A DNA stretch of 64,000 bases from Fimbriimonadia bacterium (GTDB lineage: Bacteria > Armatimonadota > Fimbriimonadia > Fimbriimonadales > GBS-DC): contig JAHCHP010000002.1 in assembly GCA_026129765.1 (NCBI GenBank), positions 124,001 through 188,000 of the forward strand. The letters are read 5' to 3'. The first letter of the stretch is position 1; each line of letters starts with the position of its first letter. Below, piece by piece: positions 15,614 through 23,817 of the stretch. Under the pieces are notes generated by a model that saw only the letters and a list, made by a program, of their open reading frames with translations, did no database searches and was not told the origin of the DNA. The position numbers and the translations under genes were made by a program.

Positions 15614-17080
15614 TTAAACCGCGATGCCCAGCGCTTGTAATCCCCAGCTTAAGAATACCCCAACAAGCAGCGCAAAAGCGAGGGTAAAGACCAACATGCC
15701 CAAAGCCATTCTCCAACCGCGCTCCTTGAGGGTCACCAAAAACTGCGCTACACACGGCACAAAGAGCGTCAAGACCACCGCCACCACCAGAAGTTGATTC
15801 CCGCTCAACAAACCTTGTTCGTCCAATTGATACAGCCCTGCCGCGCCATAATCGCGGCGGAAGAATCCGAACAGAAACGCGACTGCCGCTTCGCTCGGAA
15901 GCGCCAACCACTGAGTGACAGGCTGCAAGGCGCGCAAAGCCAAATCGAAGAGTCCTGTCAACTGCCCTATCCAGACCATCAGGCTGGCAATTAGGAAGAG
16001 AGGGAACACTTCTAAAAAGTACCATTGCAGACGCGCCAGCGTTTTCACAATCACATTGCTGATATTTGGGAAACGCATAGGCGGGATTTCCATATAGAAA
16101 GGCGCAGGCGCGCCCGGCAGCACTCGCGCCGCCAGCCAACCCGCAATCAGAAAAACGCCTATCATCACGCCGGTCCAAATCAGCAGCCCTTTGGGGTGAC
16201 CAGAAAGCAGCGCAAGCACCACCCCCAATTGCGCAGAGCATGGAATCGTTAGGCTCAAAAGGAAGGTCGTCAGTATACGTTCGCGCTTCGTTTCCAGCAC
16301 ACGGGTCACTACGGTTGCCATCGTGTCGCAGCCAAAACCCAAAACGATGGGGATCACGGCGCGCCCATTTAATCCCAAGGCTTTGAAGGCGCGGTCAATC
16401 AGCATCGCTAAACGGGGCAAATAACCGCTGTCTTCCAAAACCGCGAACACAAGAAAGAAAAACGTGACAATCGGCAGAATGAGCGCGACGGCATAGGTTA
16501 CTCCCAGCGTCCAGACTCCATATTCGCCCACCAATAATTGTTGGATAGGTTGCCATGGTATCACCCGCTCTACAAAGGCGGTCACCGCCGGGTTGATGAT
16601 CTCTCCAAACAAGTTCTCTTCAATCAGTCCGACCACCGTGCCTGCGCCAAAGATACCGACAAATTGGTACAGCCCGAAATAAAGCACCAGCGCGAGAATG
16701 GGAAATCCCGTGATGGGGTTCATGCACAGCATGCCCAGCCATTCGCCCAAACCCCGCGATTTTTTCGGAGCGTTCCGTTCCAGCGCGCCTTCCACCAACG
16801 CTTGCCCCCACTGGTGACGCGATTGCGCGATGTGCCACTCCACTGGTTCAGAGAGCCGGTCCTGCAGGCGCGTCCGCACTGCCTGAGCGCGCTCAAAGGC
16901 GTCCTGCCCCTCTTGTTCGCGCACCTGATCCAAAGCCTCCTCATCGCCCTGCAAAAGAAGCAGCGAAAGCGCGCGCGGACTGATAGGGTAACTGCCCTGC
17001 AGGATCGGTTTTAGAGACGCTATCGCCTCTTCAATCTCAGGGCTGTAAGGAAGCGGTATCTCAACGGGCGAGGTAGGCAT
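15614..17080 (-). CDS. feoB: FeoB membrane (permease) domain as a separate protein
   Basis: A 488-residue inner-membrane protein that carries only the FeoB transport domain. After about 100 cytosolic residues come many helices with two Gate domains and the FeoB_C region: GLNGRAVIPIVLGFGCDTMATVVTRVLETKRERIL-like and GFFRRDYGAAGL. The usual FeoB motif GCNVPA appears here as GCDTMA; the key Cys remains. The GTPase domain is encoded by the preceding gene, which overlaps by 20 bases. Together they should import Fe(II) across the membrane. Metal choice could differ because of the changed motif. Confidence 0.87.
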   Translation of the reverse strand: MPTSPVEIPLPYSPEIEEAIASLKPILQGSYPISPRALSLLLLQGDEEALDQVREQEGQDAFERAQAVRTRLQDRLSEPVEWHIAQSRHQWGQALVEGALERNAPKKSRGLGEWLGMLCMNPITGFPILALVLYFGLYQFVGIFGAGTVVGLIEENLFGEIINPAVTAFVERVIPWQPIQQLLVGEYGVWTLGVTYAVALILPIVTFFFLVFAVLEDSGYLPRLAMLIDRAFKALGLNGRAVIPIVLGFGCDTMATVVTRVLETKRERILTTFLLSLTIPCSAQLGVVLALLSGHPKGLLIWTGVMIGVFLIAGWLAARVLPGAPAPFYMEIPPMRFPNISNVIVKTLARLQWYFLEVFPLFLIASLMVWIGQLTGLFDLALRALQPVTQWLALPSEAAVAFLFGFFRRDYGAAGLYQLDEQGLLSGNQLLVVAVVLTLFVPCVAQFLVTLKERGWRMALGMLVFTLAFALLVGVFLSWGLQALGIAV

Positions 17081-17609
17081 GGATCTGCTCCTTTAACTCT
17101 TGGATGCCGCGACCGTTGTGGCAGGCGGTGGCAACAATGGGAACGTTTAATCGCTGGCGAAGCGCGTTGATCTCAAGACGAAGTCCATCGCGTTCCAATT
17201 CATCGATCATGTTCAGAACCAGAATCACGGGCAGGCCCGCCTCTATCAACTGCAGCGTGAGCGGAAGCATCCGATCCACATTGCGCGCATCAACCACATG
17301 CAGCGCAAGTTCGGGCTTCTGTTGAAGCAGCAGGCGGCGGCTTATACGCTCCTCATCCGTAATCGGATTGAAAGAGTACATACCGGGCGAATCGATAACC
17401 TTGTAGGATCGCCCCCGGTAGCGCATTGCGCCGCGGGTGATCTCCACCGTCGTTCCCGGATAGTTAGAAACCGTCACGTAGCGTCCCGTGAGCTTATGAA
17501 ACAGCACACTTTTTCCGACGTTCGGACTCCCCAAAATCACAATCGTAGCGGTTTCTATCCCCTCTGCTTGCTGCTTACCCTTGCGTTGAAACCAGCGTTT
17601 TATTCCCAT
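17061..17609 (-). CDS. feoB: FeoB small GTPase domain as a separate protein
   Basis: A 182-residue G protein equal to the N-terminal domain of FeoB. Seen: G1 GSPNVGKSVLF (about 29-39), G3 DSPGMYSFNP, G4 LNMIDE and G5-like TACHNGRGI. In most bacteria this domain is fused to the membrane part; here it ends before it, and the permease is read from an overlapping frame. A basic N-terminal extension (MGIKRWFQRKGKQ) is unusual. It is the first gene of the feo operon. A palindrome TTAGC...GCTAA lies at the promoter. It is divergent from the PaaI-type thioesterase. Confidence 0.88.
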   Translation of the reverse strand: MGIKRWFQRKGKQQAEGIETATIVILGSPNVGKSVLFHKLTGRYVTVSNYPGTTVEITRGAMRYRGRSYKVIDSPGMYSFNPITDEERISRRLLLQQKPELALHVVDARNVDRMLPLTLQLIEAGLPVILVLNMIDELERDGLRLEINALRQRLNVPIVATACHNGRGIQELKEQIHAYLAR

Positions 17610-17628
17610 AGCAAAAATTTCTCTCTTA

Positions 17629-17650
17629 ATTATACCCTTAGCAAGGCTAA
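17629..17650 (-). promoter_or_regulatory. feo promoter with an iron-regulator-like palindrome
   Basis: The minus-strand -10 box TATAAT is at 17629-17634. Immediately upstream, TTAGC, three bases, GCTAA (17638-17650) forms a small palindrome that resembles a DtxR/IdeR-type half-site arrangement. Iron repression is inferred from this and from the genes downstream. Confidence 0.42.
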
Positions 17651-17718
17651 ATATTATCTGTTATCTGCGCTTTTTCCTGCGACAGGATACCTGAAAACCG
17701 CGCAGAAATGTGAACTTT

Positions 17719-18183
17719 ATGAACGATAAGAGTCTTCAAGAAACTTACGCGCCCCAAAGTATCTGTTTCGGCTGTGGTCCCGCCAACCCGAAAGGGCTGC
17801 ACATCCGCAGCTTTGAGCAGGGGGAAGAGGTGGTCGCAGACTGGACGCCGGAATCCCATCATGAAGCCTTTCCAGGGATGCTGAACGGCGGCATCATTGG
17901 GTCGTTATTAGACTGCCATTCCAACTGGACTGCCGCTTATCACCTGATGAAGCAATCGGGCGCGTCCGAACCGCCCTGCACCGTAACCGCTGAATATCAT
18001 ATCCAACTCAAACGCCCAACGCCCACCCACGAGCCGGTTCATCTGCGCGCTTGGGTGGTGGAATCGAGCGAGGACCGGGCGTGGATCGAAGCGGAACTGA
18101 GCGCGGGAGGCAAGGTCTGCGCCACATGCCGCGGGCTATTTGTTGCCGTCAAACCTGGACACCCCGCCTACCACCGATGGTGA
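17719..18183 (+). CDS. PaaI-family hotdog thioesterase
   Basis: A 154-residue hotdog-fold protein. Seen: CFGCGPANPKGLHI, a Cys-containing segment common in this subfamily, then the motif FPGMLNGGIIGSLLDCHSN, where HHEAFPG...NGGI corresponds to the active-site helix, and GLFVAV at the end. It probably hydrolyses an acyl-CoA thioester in the cytosol. ATG 17719 is chosen; a GTG lies 9 bases earlier in the same frame. Neither has a good ribosome binding site. It shares its upstream region with the feo operon and is convergent with acsA. Confidence 0.82.
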   Translation: MNDKSLQETYAPQSICFGCGPANPKGLHIRSFEQGEEVVADWTPESHHEAFPGMLNGGIIGSLLDCHSNWTAAYHLMKQSGASEPPCTVTAEYHIQLKRPTPTHEPVHLRAWVVESSEDRAWIEAELSAGGKVCATCRGLFVAVKPGHPAYHRW

Positions 18184-18189
18184 CGCGCC

Positions 18190-20142
18190 TCAATCCTCCT
18201 GCCCTTCATATTTGTCTTTGAGCGATTGCACCACTGCTGGGTCTGCCAGCGTGGTTGTATCGCCCAAAGCGCGCCCTTCCGCCACATCGCGCAACAGGCG
18301 GCGCATGATTTTTCCGCTGCGGGTCTTGGGCAAATCTGCCGAGAAAATGATGTCATCGGGACGCGCAATCGCGCCGATTTTCTTCGTGACATGCTCCTTG
18401 AGATCATCCTTCAGGCTGTCGCTCATCTCGAACCCTTCGCGAATAATCACAAAAGCCGCCACCGCCTGCCCTTTCAAATCATGCGATTTCCCAATTGCTG
18501 CCGCTTCCGCGACGGCAGGGTGATCCACCAGTGCGCTTTCCACTTCCATCGTGCTGAGCCGATGCCCCGCCACATTGATCACATCGTCCACGCGCCCCAT
18601 CAACCAGAAGTAGCCGTCTTCATCGCGCCGCGCGCCATCCCCCGTGAAATAGATGCCGGGATACTTACTCCAATAAGTTTGCATGAACCGCTCAGGGTCG
18701 CCATAAAGCCCGCGTGTCATACTGGGCCATGGCTTTGTCAATGCCAAATAACCGCCCTTCCCCAGCGGCAGCGGCTGACCGTCGTTATCCAATATCTCAG
18801 GAAAAATACCCGGCAGCGCATGGGTTGCGGAACCCGGTTTCGTGGCGGTTAAACCCGGCAAAGGCGAAATCAGAATCGCGCCGGTTTCTGTCTGCCACCA
18901 AGTGTCCACAATAGGACAGCGCGCGCCTCCTACGTGCTGGTGATACCACATCCATGCTTCGGGATTGATTGGCTCGCCCACACTGCCCAACAAACGCAGG
19001 CTGCTTAAATCGTGCTTCTGCAGATGGCTCTCACCCCACTTCATGAAAGCGCGTATCGCCGTGGGAGCAGTATAGAAAATCGTCGCGCGATACTTCTCGA
19101 TCATTGCCCAGAAGCGGTCACGGTCGGGATAGTCCGGCGCGCCTTCATAGACCATACACGTCGCGCCATTGGAGAGGGGGCCGTAAACCAGATAGCTGTG
19201 TCCTGTCACCCAGCCCACATCTGCCGTACACCAATAGACATCCTCTTCTTTCAAATCGAACACCCACTGCGTGGTCGCATTGACTTGGGTCATGTAGCCG
19301 CCAGTCGTATGCATGATCCCTTTCGGTTTGCCGGTGCTGCCCGATGTATAGAGCAGGTAGAGCAAATCTTCGCTCTCCATCGGTTCACAGGGACACTCCA
19401 AAGCGGCTTGTTCCATCGCGTCGCGCCACCAAACATCGCGCCCAGACTGCATATGAACCGGATAATCGATTCCCATCCGGTCCAAAACGATGACTTTTTC
19501 AATAGAAGGACAAGTCTTTAGCGCGTCATCTGCATTTTTCTTCAGAGGGACCACGCTGCCCCGCCGCCATCCGCCATCCGCCGTGATCAACACCTTTGCT
19601 TGCGCATCATTGATGCGGTCCTGAAGCGACTCTGCGCTGAAGCCGCCGAACACAACCGAATGAGGCGCTCCGATTCGAGCGCAAGCCAGCATAGCGATCA
19701 CCACTTCTGGCACGAGCGGCATATAGATGCAAACGCGGTCGCCTTTAGAAACGCCCATGGACTTCAAGACATTGGCAAATTTCTGCGTCTCGCGCGACAG
19801 GTCGCCATAAGTTAATACGCGCTCGTCGCCCGGTTCGCCTTCCCAGATCAAAGCTGCTTTGTTGCGCCGCCAAGTTTTGGCATGGCGATCCACACAGTTG
19901 TAGCAGGCATTGAGCTTACCGCCCACAAACCATTGCGCATAAGGGGGAGACCACTCCAGCGTTTTTGTCCAAGGTTGAAACCAATCCAACCCTTCCGCCG
20001 CTTTCGCCCAAAAGGCTTCAAAATCTTTCGCTGCCTCCGAATACACCGCCGGATCGTTCAGGTTGGCTTGTTGAGTAAATGTTTCTGCGGGCGCAAAGGC
20101 GCGAGTCTCATTTAACAGGGCATCAATTGAGGTGGGTTCCAT
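18190..20142 (-). CDS. acsA: Acetyl-CoA synthetase (AMP-forming)
   Basis: Converts acetate, ATP and CoA to acetyl-CoA. The 650-residue protein has the adenylate motif [19 protein letters not shown], the downstream motif [16 protein letters not shown], the hinge [14 protein letters not shown] and the catalytic C-terminal lysine in [11 protein letters not shown], which in relatives is controlled by acetylation. GGAGG lies 8 bases before the ATG at 20142, which decides the start; the in-frame TTG at 20157 overlaps that site. It is monocistronic. Confidence 0.96.
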   Translation of the reverse strand: MEPTSIDALLNETRAFAPAETFTQQANLNDPAVYSEAAKDFEAFWAKAAEGLDWFQPWTKTLEWSPPYAQWFVGGKLNACYNCVDRHAKTWRRNKAALIWEGEPGDERVLTYGDLSRETQKFANVLKSMGVSKGDRVCIYMPLVPEVVIAMLACARIGAPHSVVFGGFSAESLQDRINDAQAKVLITADGGWRRGSVVPLKKNADDALKTCPSIEKVIVLDRMGIDYPVHMQSGRDVWWRDAMEQAALECPCEPMESEDLLYLLYTSGSTGKPKGIMHTTGGYMTQVNATTQWVFDLKEEDVYWCTADVGWVTGHSYLVYGPLSNGATCMVYEGAPDYPDRDRFWAMIEKYRATIFYTAPTAIRAFMKWGESHLQKHDLSSLRLLGSVGEPINPEAWMWYHQHVGGARCPIVDTWWQTETGAILISPLPGLTATKPGSATHALPGIFPEILDNDGQPLPLGKGGYLALTKPWPSMTRGLYGDPERFMQTYWSKYPGIYFTGDGARRDEDGYFWLMGRVDDVINVAGHRLSTMEVESALVDHPAVAEAAAIGKSHDLKGQAVAAFVIIREGFEMSDSLKDDLKEHVTKKIGAIARPDDIIFSADLPKTRSGKIMRRLLRDVAEGRALGDTTTLADPAVVQSLKDKYEGQED

Positions 20143-20303
20143 CGTTGCTTCCTCCAAATCCGCGATTCCATATCACTCACTTCTATCGCGTTTTTTCTCT
20201 TTGACACGGGCGTCCAAACTCCTGCTGAATATTGTATTCCGATACAGAATTGAGCAGGAAAACCGCTTTGGGGATATAAATATAGAAAATGTCAACCGTA
20301 TTC

Positions 20304-20332
20304 TTGACATCAGCCATTTTTCGTGCTATAAT
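20304..20332 (+). promoter_or_regulatory. Consensus sigma-70-type promoter for the PEP-CTERM gene
   Basis: TTGACA (20304-20309), a 17-base spacer and TATAAT (20327-20332): a full match to the consensus. It is the strongest promoter seen in the window. The start codon follows 75 bases later after a GGGAGGAAG site. Confidence 0.8.
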
Positions 20333-20406
20333 ATGATTGAGGGTACCGGTTTTCTTTCGCCAAACCGCCAAACCGATTGTATCGCCAAAGAAAGGGAGGA
20401 AGTCTC

Positions 20407-21204
20407 ATGAAGAGATTATACAGCGCTCGTTTATTTGCATTATGCGCGGCAACGATGGGTCTATACCCCGCGTTTGCAGACGTCACGTTAGATGACGGCA
20501 ATACGCGCCTTGTGATCGACCCCGAAAGCACTCAGGGAATGATGACCTATGAGGTCGATGGACAAAACCATGTCAACCAGCAGTGGTATTGGTACCGCAT
20601 GCAGGGCGACACGGATGAATCCCCCCTCAGCGCTATCTCATCTGCATCTGTCTCTCAGCCAGCGCCTCACTCCGCAGGCATTATGTATGCCAACAACCTG
20701 ATCAGCATTGAGATGTCTTATCGGGTACACGGGGGTGGACAGGGCAGCAATTATTCCTATGTAACCGAAATCATCTTGATTCGCAATCGAACGACTCAAC
20801 CGAGGCGCATGACCTTCTTCCAATATTCCGACCTGAACTTGGGAGGTAATGGGGACGACGACCGAATCATTCGCACCAGCCCGAACTCGTTTGAGCAGCA
20901 TGATAATGATGTGATTTACACGGAGAGCGTTTCCATCAATTCGCCGAACCGTTGGGAAGTGGGCTTGGTGCCAACTACTTTGAACAAGTTTTCAGACGGC
21001 TTATTGACCAATCTCTCCAGCTCTGGCTCCCCCATCGGACCGACCGATGGCTCTTTTGCCTGGCAATGGGATTTTGATCTTCTGCCGAACGGCACATTCT
21101 ATATTAGCAAAGAGCGGCTGATGGTGCCAGAACCCACCAGCCTGTTGGCATTGGGCATGGGACTCACCGCGCTGCTTAAACGACGCCGCGCAAACAAGGC
21201 GTAA
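20407..21204 (+). CDS. Secreted PEP-CTERM sorting domain protein
   Basis: A 265-residue exported protein with a signal peptide (MKRLYSARLFALCAATMGLYPAFA) and a C-terminal sorting signal: VPEPTSLLALGMGLTALL followed by the basic KRRRANK. This tail is recognised by exosortase (EpsH/XrtA type), which implies an exosortase elsewhere in the genome. The body is a beta-rich domain with no family I recognise. The ATG at 20407 has GGGAGGAAG before it. The consensus promoter suggests high expression. It is probably a cell-surface or matrix protein. Confidence 0.82.
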   Translation: MKRLYSARLFALCAATMGLYPAFADVTLDDGNTRLVIDPESTQGMMTYEVDGQNHVNQQWYWYRMQGDTDESPLSAISSASVSQPAPHSAGIMYANNLISIEMSYRVHGGGQGSNYSYVTEIILIRNRTTQPRRMTFFQYSDLNLGGNGDDDRIIRTSPNSFEQHDNDVIYTESVSINSPNRWEVGLVPTTLNKFSDGLLTNLSSSGSPIGPTDGSFAWQWDFDLLPNGTFYISKERLMVPEPTSLLALGMGLTALLKRRRANKA

Positions 21205-21227
21205 AAAACACACTGTTCGCGCCCGTC

Positions 21228-21821
21228 TTAAGCAGGCGGGTGCGGCATAGCCTCTTTCAATGCTTTCACCTGCAGCATGTGGTAGCGCTGATGCATCACT
21301 AATCCGACAATCCAAGCCGCCAAAGAACCTTTTAACAGCCGGTTCACCGGCGACGTGATTTGCGCCGCTTTCAGATCATAATCGTTCATCGCCTTCAAAC
21401 GCTCCAACCATTCATCTTGCAAGGTCAAAAAACGCGCAACGGCGTTCTCGGCTGCTTCCGGCGCAATGACGGGAACATAGGCGGGCGGCACAGGTAATTT
21501 GAAGGGGGGATTGGGACTGATCATCCGAACAAACATTCGCTCGAAGAGATTCAAGTTGAACGGTCCCCGATAACGCTTATCCTGCTGGCGCAAGGTATCG
21601 ATAGTCTTATCTAAAATAGGCAGCATTTTATCGCCAACCCGGTTCATATGATCCAGCACCTGCGCCATGTTCCAAACGCCTGCTTTCGGTGACCAGACAA
21701 GTTGATCTGCGCTTAGACCCTTGAGCCAGACTTCGGCTTCTTGTTTTGTCGCGAGAACCTCTTGCCGCAATTGCTGTAACTGAGGGTTGAGAGGCTGAAG
21801 GTCGTTTCCCAATTCATTCAT
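21228..21821 (-). CDS. DinB-like (DUF1569-type) four-helix protein
   Basis: A 197-residue helical protein of the DinB/YfiT group. Seen: LQQLRQEVLATKQEAEVWLKGLSADQLVWSP, then WNMAQVLDHMNRVGDKM with the first His of the metal site, and a terminal GLVMHQRYHMLQVKAL with the other His residues. These proteins are metal-dependent, often thiol-transferase-like; the role is not known. I prefer the ATG at 21821 with AGGAG about ten bases before; a GTG at 21845 overlaps the stop of the permease gene. The two genes may be cotranscribed. Confidence 0.72.
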   Translation of the reverse strand: MNELGNDLQPLNPQLQQLRQEVLATKQEAEVWLKGLSADQLVWSPKAGVWNMAQVLDHMNRVGDKMLPILDKTIDTLRQQDKRYRGPFNLNLFERMFVRMISPNPPFKLPVPPAYVPVIAPEAAENAVARFLTLQDEWLERLKAMNDYDLKAAQITSPVNRLLKGSLAAWIVGLVMHQRYHMLQVKALKEAMPHPPA

Positions 21822-21841
21822 CAATTTTTCGCTCCTAAAGC

Positions 21842-22723
21842 TCACGCCTGTCCTTCATAATAAACATACCGCAGCGAAATCCGCCAAACCAAAAAAGTCG
21901 CTAACGCCGTTACAAGAAACAACATCCAAGCCATCGCGCTCGCATGCCCCATGCGGAAATATTGGAAAGCGTTCTGGAACAGATACAGCGAGTAAAACAG
22001 GGTGCTGTTTTCAGGACCACCCTGAGTCATCACAAAGGTTTGCGTGAAATATTGAAACGCGCCGATAATACCGATAATCGCCATATACAAGATCACCGGT
22101 GAAATATGCGGCAGCGTCACATGCCGGATCATCATCCAGGGGCTTGCGCCGTCCAGTTTCGCCGCTTCGTACAAGTGGATAGGAACCCCCTGCAAAGCCG
22201 CTAAATAGATGATCATCGCGCTGCCAATCATCCAAAGGTCCATCACAATGAAGCCCCATTTCGAGGTGGCAGGGTCCGTGAACCAATTGATCGCGCCGCT
22301 GCCTGCTTGGTTCAATACTTGATTGACCGGCGCGGCTAAACCATTCTGCGGGTTCAAAACCCACAGCCACAAAAACGCGCTGGCGACGGCGGGAACCACC
22401 GAGGGCAGGTAGAACAGCGCGCGATAAAACGCTTGTCCGCGCAGTTTCAGATTGAGCAGCAACGCCAAACCGATTCCCAAAACGATGCTGAGCGGCACCC
22501 CAATAAACATAAAAACGGTGTTGAAGACCGACCGCCAGAAATAATCGGAGTCGCTCAACAGGCTGCGATAGTTTTGCGCGCCGACCCACCGGGGTTCCGA
22601 CAGCACTCGATAATCGCAGAAACTGAAATAGAGCGTTGATAAGATCGGATAGAGGGTAAACACCAAAAACCCGATGAGCCAAGGGGCGATAAACAAATAG
22701 CCCTTCCATGTGCTCCAGCGCAT
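21842..22723 (-). CDS. Sugar ABC transporter permease (MalF/UgpA type)
   Basis: A 293-residue inner-membrane protein with six hydrophobic helices. The cytoplasmic EAA loop that contacts the ATPase is YEAAKLDGASPWMMIRHVTLP. The N-terminal GYLFIAPWLIGFLVFTLYPI is typical for CUT1 family permeases. No binding protein, second permease or ATPase lies in the window, so it is an orphan whose partners must be encoded elsewhere. The start is the ATG at 22723; the ribosome binding site is not obvious. The sugar is unknown. Confidence 0.87.
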   Translation of the reverse strand: MRWSTWKGYLFIAPWLIGFLVFTLYPILSTLYFSFCDYRVLSEPRWVGAQNYRSLLSDSDYFWRSVFNTVFMFIGVPLSIVLGIGLALLLNLKLRGQAFYRALFYLPSVVPAVASAFLWLWVLNPQNGLAAPVNQVLNQAGSGAINWFTDPATSKWGFIVMDLWMIGSAMIIYLAALQGVPIHLYEAAKLDGASPWMMIRHVTLPHISPVILYMAIIGIIGAFQYFTQTFVMTQGGPENSTLFYSLYLFQNAFQYFRMGHASAMAWMLFLVTALATFLVWRISLRYVYYEGQA

Positions 22724-22791
22724 GCGTTCTGAATACGCTTTCTTGGGCGCGATTCCTGCCTTTCAAAATGGAGACTATTCTTTGAAGCAAT

Positions 22792-22823
22792 AAAAAAACC
22801 GCATGGCGTTGGAGACCATGCGG
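22792..22823 (-). terminator. Rho-independent terminator of speD
   Basis: On the minus strand, CCGCATGG and CCATGCGG form an 8-bp stem (22799-22806 with 22816-22823), followed directly by seven T. It lies 30 bases after the speD stop. Confidence 0.85.
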
Positions 22824-22852
22824 CTGGGAAAGGGGGTATCACGATACGTGAG

Positions 22853-23452
22853 TCAACCCGGCTGCTGTCCTAAAAGCCCGCGCTGAACCTTCATCACGTG
22901 AATCGCCTCCGGCTTAAACACTTCGCGCAAAATCTCCATCGCGCGCTCTGTGTCGACATTCGGAGAACAGAAGAACAGGTCAATTGCCGCGTAACGATGC
23001 TCCGGCCATGTGTGAATGGTGAAATGCGATTCCTCGATCACCACTACGCCTGAAACGCCGTACGGCTCAAACTCGTGGAAGAAATGGCTCACAATGTGCG
23101 CGTTGGCGACATAGGCGGCGCGCACTAATGCGCTCTCTACATGCTCCACGCGCTCCAGGGGACGCGACTCGCAACCGTACAGTTCTACCAGCAGGTGCGT
23201 TCCCAACGAACGATGATCCTCCTGCCGCAGGCTGCGCGGGTTCAACTCATAACGAAACGACTTTCGCTCCAAGATGGGCGCGCTTGCCAAATCGGCAGAA
23301 ACACCCCTCAATTTTGCGGGTACCGAACAAATCCAACGCGTCAGATGCAAAAACAGCCCCGCTGCGCCTGAAAAGACGCGCAAGGCTCCCATTGCCATTT
23401 CGGCCATGGGCGACCGCGCAGGTCGGCTCCCCAGCATACCAACCTTACTCAT
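22853..23452 (-). CDS. speD: S-adenosylmethionine decarboxylase proenzyme with N-terminal extension
   Basis: Makes decarboxylated SAM, the aminopropyl donor for spermidine. The proenzyme cuts itself before Ser to form the pyruvoyl group. The site is seen in VIEESHFTIHTWPEHRYAAID, followed by the proton-donor Cys in DLFFCS. The ATG at 23452 has AGGAGG eight bases before it. The protein has about 199 residues; bacterial class 1b enzymes have about 120-130, so the first 70 residues, with a hydrophobic stretch (ALRVFSGAAGLFLHL), are an extra domain. No speE is adjacent. A long structured leader precedes the gene and a terminator follows it. Confidence 0.9.
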   Translation of the reverse strand: MSKVGMLGSRPARSPMAEMAMGALRVFSGAAGLFLHLTRWICSVPAKLRGVSADLASAPILERKSFRYELNPRSLRQEDHRSLGTHLLVELYGCESRPLERVEHVESALVRAAYVANAHIVSHFFHEFEPYGVSGVVVIEESHFTIHTWPEHRYAAIDLFFCSPNVDTERAMEILREVFKPEAIHVMKVQRGLLGQQPG

Positions 23453-23778
23453 AGGTATAGCCTCCTTCTGCGCAGAATCAGCGCAGGGTTCTGGGAATGA
23501 ATCAGCAAATAACCTGTCGACGGTCAACACCGTCGACAATGGAGGCGATTTGGGTTTTTCGCGCGGTCAGTTTCGGTACTTTTGACGCTCAAAGGGTGTC
23601 CACCTTTGGACAAAAGCGTCGTGTGGCGATGATCCAACACGGTAAACGAACGACGGAGCGTTCTTCATCTCCTGTCTCGCCCACCGAATTGGACCGCGAC
23701 ATGACGCCCTTCTCGCCTCCCCTTTTGAGACGCCGCCCCGTAAAAACGGGACGCCTTAGGGAACAGCAAGAGATTATA
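23453..23778 (-). promoter_or_regulatory. Long structured 5' leader of speD with promoter and upstream ORF
   Basis: The -10 box TATAAT is at 23773-23778 (minus strand), so the leader is about 310 bases. It holds: a hairpin CCCGT/ACGGG near the start; a possible 37-codon upstream ORF (23589-23702); two overlapping, mutually exclusive hairpins at its stop codon (23590-23612); and a perfect hairpin of 10-base arms (TGTCGACGGT and ACCGTCGACA, 23515-23538). This suggests control of speD by attenuation or by a ligand. No named riboswitch class was recognised. Confidence 0.5.
23589..23702 (-). CDS. Possible upstream ORF (leader peptide) of speD, 37 residues
   Basis: ATG at 23702 with AAGGG four bases before it; the peptide begins MSRSNSVGETGDEERS and ends ATRRFCPKVDTL. 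Its stop codon lies in the base of one of two alternative hairpins. Expression is not shown. It may be only an open stretch in the leader. It is noted because a peptide read here could set which hairpin forms. Confidence 0.25.
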   Translation of the reverse strand: MSRSNSVGETGDEERSVVRLPCWIIATRRFCPKVDTL

Positions 23779-23817
23779 CCACGAATCGCGCAAAAATCAA
23801 GAGGGAAGGTCAAATTT

